This document shows positions 42,579 to 46,252 of a DNA stretch of 46,252 nucleotides, in pieces. The position numbers and the translations under genes were made by a program. The DNA is from Bacteroidota bacterium. Lineage in GTDB: Bacteria > Bacteroidota > Bacteroidia > AKYH767-A > 2013-40CM-41-45. The stretch covers positions 1-46,252 of the forward strand of contig PLYJ01000279.1 of the NCBI GenBank assembly GCA_003151745.1. The letters are read 5' to 3'. The notes below the pieces were generated by a model, which did not search any database, was not told the origin of the DNA, and saw only the letters and a program-made list of their open reading frames with translations. How positions within the stretch are numbered: the first letter of the stretch is position 1; each line of letters begins with the position of its first letter.

Positions 42579-43643
42579 ATGAAAATTGACCGCCATATAA
42601 GCGAGCTGCTATACGATCACGATTGTGTGATCGTGCCAGCCTTTGGCGGATTTCTTGCTTCATACCAGCCTTCGCAGTTTCTGGCTAACCAGCATACTTT
42701 TTATCCTCCTTCAAAGAAGATCGCATTCAACGTTTTTCTTAAAAACAATGACGGATTGCTTGCAAATTACATTGCCCGCAAGCACAACACATCATACGCC
42801 GAAGCGCTGAAAGGCATAGAGCACTTTCGCACCGAGGCTGTTAAGCTCCTTGACAACGGCAACAGGATAACGATTGAAGATGTAGGCACTTTATTTTATG
42901 ACAAGGATAAACACTTACAATTTGAAGCTGCAAGAAATATCAATTACCTCGAAGAGGCTTTTGGATTAACTGCTGTTCAGTCACCGCCTGTTAAACGCGA
43001 AGAACAAAGAAAGAAGATTGAGCGGCAAATTCGCAGGGTGGTTTCTCTGCGCAGCTCTGTAAAGCCCGCGCAGGTAAAGACGTATGGCGGCCCAAAGACG
43101 GCATGGAAGGTTTTCAATACAGTGGTTCTTTCGGGAGCGCTGCTTTGGTTTTCATTCAATGTTTATCTCATCACTCCTCATCACGTAAGTATAAGTTCGC
43201 TTAATCCGTTTTCTTATTCGTCATCATCTGAAAAGGCTGAAACTCCCGCTTCAACTACAAAAACTGTTTCTTCTCCCGCACAAATACAAAAGGCTGCTGA
43301 TTCTATAGATCGCATGCTTCCTGACAAGCAACCATCTGTGGATAATTCTCTTGCTGTTGCTGCTCCTTCTGCTCACAAAGAAGAAGCTGTTCAGGCAGCA
43401 ACCACCACCATCCGGAATGAAAAGAATTATTTTGTCATTGCAGGAGTTTTTCGCGAACCGGGAAATGCTGAAAAACTCGTAAGCTCTTTGAAGCAGGATG
43501 GCTACACCTATGCAGAGATCGTGAACCCCGAAGCATCTGTGAAAAAAGTTTGTTACAGCAGCTTTGCTTCACGCAAAGAAGCTATTGCTGCTTTGGAGCA
43601 ACTTCATGCTGCCAAAAAGGATGGCTGGATACTGGCGAAGTAA
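42579..43643 (+). CDS. HU-CCDC81-like and SPOR domain membrane protein
   Basis: A 354-residue protein in the order: an N-terminal pair of HU-like modules (about 1-130: ISELLYDHDCVIVPAFGGFLASYQPSQF, then YAEALKGIEHFRTEAVKLLDNGNRITIEDVGTLFYD), a basic linker, one membrane helix (about 180-200, VVLSGALLWFSFNVYLI), a Ser/Thr/Pro-rich periplasmic stretch, and a C-terminal SPOR domain (about 283-354, YFVIAGVFREPGNAEKLVSSLKQ). SPOR domains bind denuded peptidoglycan at division sites; the HU part faces the cytosol. The architecture is typical of Bacteroidota. A TAAATTTG box is at 42549-42556. Confidence 0.9.
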   Translation: MKIDRHISELLYDHDCVIVPAFGGFLASYQPSQFLANQHTFYPPSKKIAFNVFLKNNDGLLANYIARKHNTSYAEALKGIEHFRTEAVKLLDNGNRITIEDVGTLFYDKDKHLQFEAARNINYLEEAFGLTAVQSPPVKREEQRKKIERQIRRVVSLRSSVKPAQVKTYGGPKTAWKVFNTVVLSGALLWFSFNVYLITPHHVSISSLNPFSYSSSSEKAETPASTTKTVSSPAQIQKAADSIDRMLPDKQPSVDNSLAVAAPSAHKEEAVQAATTTIRNEKNYFVIAGVFREPGNAEKLVSSLKQDGYTYAEIVNPEASVKKVCYSSFASRKEAIAALEQLHAAKKDGWILAK

Positions 43644-43660
43644 TTTTTTCTTTTTATTTC

Positions 43661-43786
43661 TTACTCTTTCACAAACTTCTTTGTAAAAGAACCGCTCACT
43701 GTTTTCATTTGAAGAAAATACATCCCCGCCGAAAGCTTATTAATATCTATCACAACATCCTCCCTTTCCACAAGTCGAGGGTTGGA
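43661..43786 (-). pseudogene. Fragment of a T9SS C-terminal sorting domain
   Basis: The minus-strand frame encodes SNPRLVEREDVVIDINKLSA, continuing GMYFLQMKTVSGSF and ending TKKFVKE with a stop at 43661. The SAGMYFLQM segment matches the sorting-domain end (compare SAGVYFVNI in the protein at 637-3423). Nothing upstream continues the frame, since the dusB-tail copy begins at 43802. It is the remnant of a secreted-protein gene cut by the duplication. Confidence 0.6.
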
Positions 43787-43802
43787 ATGAGGCTTCCTGG
43801 CC

Positions 43803-43853
43803 AATTCCATTTTGAATGAGGTGGAAGGATATTACGCTGACATTGCAGCGTAA
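43803..43853 (+). pseudogene. Duplicated 3' tail of dusB
   Basis: This codes for NSILNEVEGYYADIAA then stop, matching the DusB C-terminus NSILNEVEGHYADIAA with one change (His to Tyr) and several silent differences. It has no upstream gene body. Confidence 0.9.
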
Positions 43854-43984
43854 ACAAAGCCTTCCGGCAAACGCACCACAAGGTGAAGTTTGCCAGTCTG
43901 TTGAATTTACATTCCCAAAAACTAATCCGCTAAGGCTAACAAAGGCGAAGAAATAACACAAAATTCATCCGCCATTTCAATAAA

Positions 43985-44257
43985 GCGTGAGATCACTTTG
44001 ATGTGATGTGAGATCACCTTCACGAAGCGCGGGATTATTTCATTGTGGCGTGATCACATTTCGATGAAGCGTGAGATCGTTTTGTTGTGGTGTGAGATCA
44101 CTTTCAGGAAGCGTGAGATCATTTCATCGTTGCGTGATCGCACTTCGATGAAGCGTGAGATCATTTTATTGTGGTGTGATAACGCCACGATGAAACGTGA
44201 GATCACCACGTCGTGGTGTGATCACACTTTTCCGTGGTGTGATCACGTTTTTGAATG
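43985..44257. repeat. 21-bp tandem array 4 (GTGAGATCAC core, 13 units)
   Basis: Thirteen contiguous 21-bp units of the form GCGTGAGATCACTTTGATGAA; cores alternate between GTGAGATCAC and GTGATCAC. It is the inverted relative of array 2. Neighbouring units differ by point changes, while no unit has a length change, so the 21-bp period seems to be maintained. Confidence 0.95.
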
Positions 44258-44482
44258 GTTTTGCGTTTTTTCATTAAAAAATGGCACTCCAAGTGATAAA
44301 TGGACAAATCGCATGTCTTGATCGCTAAAATAATGGTTATTATGTTTGTTTTAATTTTTGTTGTTTTGGTTAAATAAAGTCTTGCGGTATTTCGTTTTAT
44401 AATAAATGTGGAAATGCGGAGTAGAGAATGTTTCGTAGGTTTGAGTGCTATAATATTTATGTTGTCGACTACCTTAAGCGTT

Positions 44483-45393
44483 ATGAATAAACTGTTTAGA
44501 ATAATAATAATATCTGTTCTCTTAGCATGCAATAAAGGACAAAAAACACGGGTAATAAGTAGCTTCCCTAACGGTAATAAAGAGATTGTTCACACCTATG
44601 CGAATCATTAGTGTTCGAAACATGCTAAACACCTTATTGAACAAGGGCTATAGTCCCGTTAGGGACTTAAGCTTGGTAAAAAGAATGCACCCCAAAGGAA
44701 CCGCGTCCCATAGGGACGCAACAAGTATTGGTTTCGTACCTACGGCACAAGGTGAAAGTTGGTGGTTTATTTTACCAAGCTTTTATCCCTACGGGATAGA
44801 AGCATCGGCTGTTTCAAAGGTTTCGAACACTAATGTATGCGAATCCAGCAGATACGCTAAATTATTTTCACGAGGATTATTATGAGAACGGGAAGCTTTT
44901 TGCAAAAGGGAAATATTCAAACGGAAAACAAGATGGTCTTTGGGAATGGTGGTATGACAACGGAAATAAAAGAGATGAAGCGATGTTAAAGCATGGAGAA
45001 TATATTGGACAACGGAAACATTGGTTCGAAAATGGAAAGATAAAGCAACTTGAAATCATTAATGGAGAATGTTTTGGTGATTGTTGCAATGGCGAAGTGA
45101 TTAAATACTATGATAATGGTCAAGTTCAAAGTGAAGGTAGGATGCTAAATGGCGATTATGATGGGAAATATGTTTATCATTATGACAATGGACAAGCTAA
45201 GAAAGAAGAATACTTTAATGTAGGACTTAGAAATGGAAATTACTTAGAGTGGTTTAGCAATGGTAAAAAATGGGTCGTTGGGTTTTACAAGGCAGATAAA
45301 CAAGATAGTATTTGGACTTGGTATGATACAACCGGGCATGTAAAATCAATTCAATTATTTAAAGATGGACAACTTATTAAGCATATCAAGTGA
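44483..45393 (+). pseudogene. MORN-repeat lipoprotein gene split by a MITE-like insertion
   Basis: The 5' part (44483-44605) encodes a lipoprotein signal MNKLFRIIIISVLLAC and continues to KEIVHTYAN. After a 230-bp insertion (44606-44835) and a 9-bp target duplication the frame resumes as YANPADTLNYFHEDYYENGKLFAKGK. Removing the insert and one target copy gives a continuous 223-residue protein. Repeated YDNGQ/WFENGK/YYDNGQ motifs place it with the MORN/YwqK antitoxin-like family. The downstream part (from ATG 44833 or 44857) might still be translated, but without the lipoprotein signal. Confidence 0.85.
44606..44835. mobile_element. 230-bp MITE-like insertion
   Basis: Perfect 16-bp inverted ends CATTAGTGTTCGAAAC/GTTTCGAACACTAATG are flanked by a 9-bp direct repeat TATGCGAAT (44597-44605, 44836-44844). 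There is no gene inside. The interior has three more dyads: GTCCC-GTTA-GGGAC, AAGCTTGGTAAAA paired with TTTTACCAAGCTT, and GCGTCCC-ATA-GGGACGC. It would need a transposase in trans. Confidence 0.9.
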
Positions 45394-45462
45394 AATCCAA
45401 ACCCTGCCATGGTTACCATCTATATAGTTCACAATTAAACATATCTTAGCGGGGTAATCTGT
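45391..45462 (+). repeat. Post-gene 72-bp repeat, copy 1
   Basis: It begins at the stop codon of the MORN gene (TGAAATCCAA) and ends GCGGGGTAATCTGT. It matches copy 2 at 45970-46039 across most of its length, including TATATAGTTC and ATATCTTAGCGGGGTAATCTGT. Confidence 0.85.
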
Positions 45463-45500
45463 TAAGAGAAAGTTTGGCGGGTTCCTTATTCATTTGTTGT

Positions 45501-45962
45501 ATGAAGAATATAAATCAAATTGCAATAACAATATTATTATTATGCCTGTTAGCTATGGTGTGCCGCTTTGTTTGGTACAACATTCTTCGCGAAGGCCGCA
45601 GGGATACTCTTCAAATGTATGTTTTTAGCATACCTGAAGAGAAGCTAATTGATTGCATGAATAGACAGTATGCGAATCATGTTGTAGATAGTGTAACAAG
45701 TCAGGACATGTATAAAAGAGATGCTTGTATTATAAGGCAATCACAAGACACTTTAGTTTTTGGTTTTGAAATTACAGGGGTTCAGGGAAATAAAAGCGAA
45801 TCAATGCTAATCTGGACTCATGCAGGTAAATATGGTCAGGTATTAGAGAGGGATTGGGACATAAACAGAGATAAACGAAAAGAATTAAAAAAAGTATTTG
45901 AAAATGTTTTAATTTCTAAGTTAGAACAATGTTCAGGAAATAAAGTTGAATTACAAAGATAA
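45501..45962 (+). CDS. Hypothetical single-pass membrane protein
   Basis: A 153-residue protein: one N-terminal membrane helix (about 5-26, QIAITILLLCLLAMVCRFVWY) and a soluble, charged remainder with no recognised motif. I start at ATG 45501; the upstream TTG at 45474 adds nine residues without support. It lies between the two copies of the 72-bp repeat, so gene and repeat together may form a small cassette-like unit. The function is unknown. Confidence 0.65.
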   Translation: MKNINQIAITILLLCLLAMVCRFVWYNILREGRRDTLQMYVFSIPEEKLIDCMNRQYANHVVDSVTSQDMYKRDACIIRQSQDTLVFGFEITGVQGNKSESMLIWTHAGKYGQVLERDWDINRDKRKELKKVFENVLISKLEQCSGNKVELQR

Positions 45963-45969
45963 TTTTTAA

Positions 45970-46039
45970 TGAAATCCAAGGCCGCCAGGGTTGCAATATA
46001 TATAGTTCGCAATTAAAATATCTTAGCGGGGTAATCTGT
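45970..46039 (+). repeat. Post-gene 72-bp repeat, copy 2
   Basis: GAAATCCAAGGCCGCCAGGG and following sequence to GCGGGGTAATCTGT parallels 45391-45462, also directly after a stop codon (9 bp after that of the 45501 gene). Confidence 0.85.
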
Positions 46040-46252
46040 CTGAACTTTGATTAACCTGATTTATTAAATACTATGATTTATTATGAAATCCTGTTAATAG
46101 ACTTCTTTCATATTTGTTGCAAAAGGTAATTCCGTGTGCATTCCCCTTGGAAAGGGCACAAAGGAGGATGCTCTTGCCCCTTCTCCTTGAGAGAGGGGTG
46201 GGAGTAAGGCTTCTGATACCTTAATGTTATCATTTAATGACAAAAATAGTAT
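46040..46252. other. Non-coding end of the window with inverted CCTCTCC repeat
   Basis: No gene is supported. Near 46170-46215 the sequence CTCCTTGAGAGAGGGGTGGG is an inverted, diverged copy of the repeat at 36103 and 42388. Confidence 0.5.

Larger units (their letters stand above)
43800..44272. repeat. Segmental duplication, copy B (dusB 3' tail plus array 4), inverted
   Basis: The reverse complement of 12856-13163 in order: dusB tail (43803-43853), diverged spacer, AATCCGCTAA/CATCCGCC landmarks, array 4 and the flank ending GGTTTTGCGTTTTTTCAT. Its array has more units than copy A. Confidence 0.85.

Noticed and set aside
43985-44257. CRISPR array
   Set aside because: Units are 21 bp, contiguous and without unique spacers; no cas genes are present.
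44043-44321. 92-codon frame over array 4
   Set aside because: Array-derived repeat translation running into non-coding flank.

Overview
The window looks like a chromosomal segment of a Bacteroidota bacterium. A secreted protein carries a type IX secretion C-terminal sorting domain. There is a TonB receptor with a carboxypeptidase-D-like plug extension, a bactofilin/AtpZ pair and an HU/SPOR membrane protein. Several genes have TAnnTTTG promoter boxes and A-rich leaders without clear Shine-Dalgarno sites. No finer taxonomic call is supported.

Bases 1-15,467 are mostly ordinary chromosome: a T9SS-exported beta-propeller protein, a dipeptide epimerase, an 18-residue Lys/Ala microprotein, methylmalonyl-CoA epimerase, a HAD hydrolase, a CAU-anticodon tRNA, a PAP2-like protein with rpoN, a MntA/HepT toxin-antitoxin pair, a CTP-synthase-like/GNAT fusion, dusB, a CPBP protease and a small GIY-YIG protein. 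Bases 32,530-46,252 are again chromosome: asparaginase, AtpZ/bactofilin, a Crp-type regulator, a DODA-type dioxygenase, YceI, DprA, a TonB receptor, KdsB and an HU/SPOR protein. The last 3 kb is full of gene fragments and repeats.

Bases 15,468-32,452 are best read as a ~17 kb integrative element inserted at the 3' end of tRNA-Ser(GGA). The last 14 bases of the tRNA region are repeated exactly at the far end. An IntDOT-like tyrosine recombinase sits next to the tRNA. The element also has two helix-turn-helix proteins, a replication-initiator-like protein and a structured non-coding end. Its cargo is a DNA phosphorothioation (Dnd) system: a compact minus-strand operon dndC-dndD-dndE/ATPase-GIY1-dndB-rmuC-GIY2, with a convergent dndA cysteine desulfurase. 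No DndFGH, SspE/SspFGH or Pbe-like restriction partner is present. In their place the operon holds two different GIY-YIG nuclease-like proteins and an RmuC homologue, and DndE is fused to a HerA/FtsK-like ATPase. This is the strongest candidate for an undescribed defence system: PT modification paired with a GIY-YIG/RmuC effector module.

The second unusual theme is repetitive DNA. Four arrays have an exact 21-bp period (about 12.3, 12.9, 38.0 and 44.0 kb), each built on a short palindromic core; three sequence families are represented. Two of the arrays belong to one inverted duplication that carries the 3' tail of dusB to 43.8 kb, and their unit numbers now differ (6 versus 13). A 230-bp MITE-like element with 16-bp inverted ends and a 9-bp target duplication splits a MORN-repeat lipoprotein gene at 44.6 kb.
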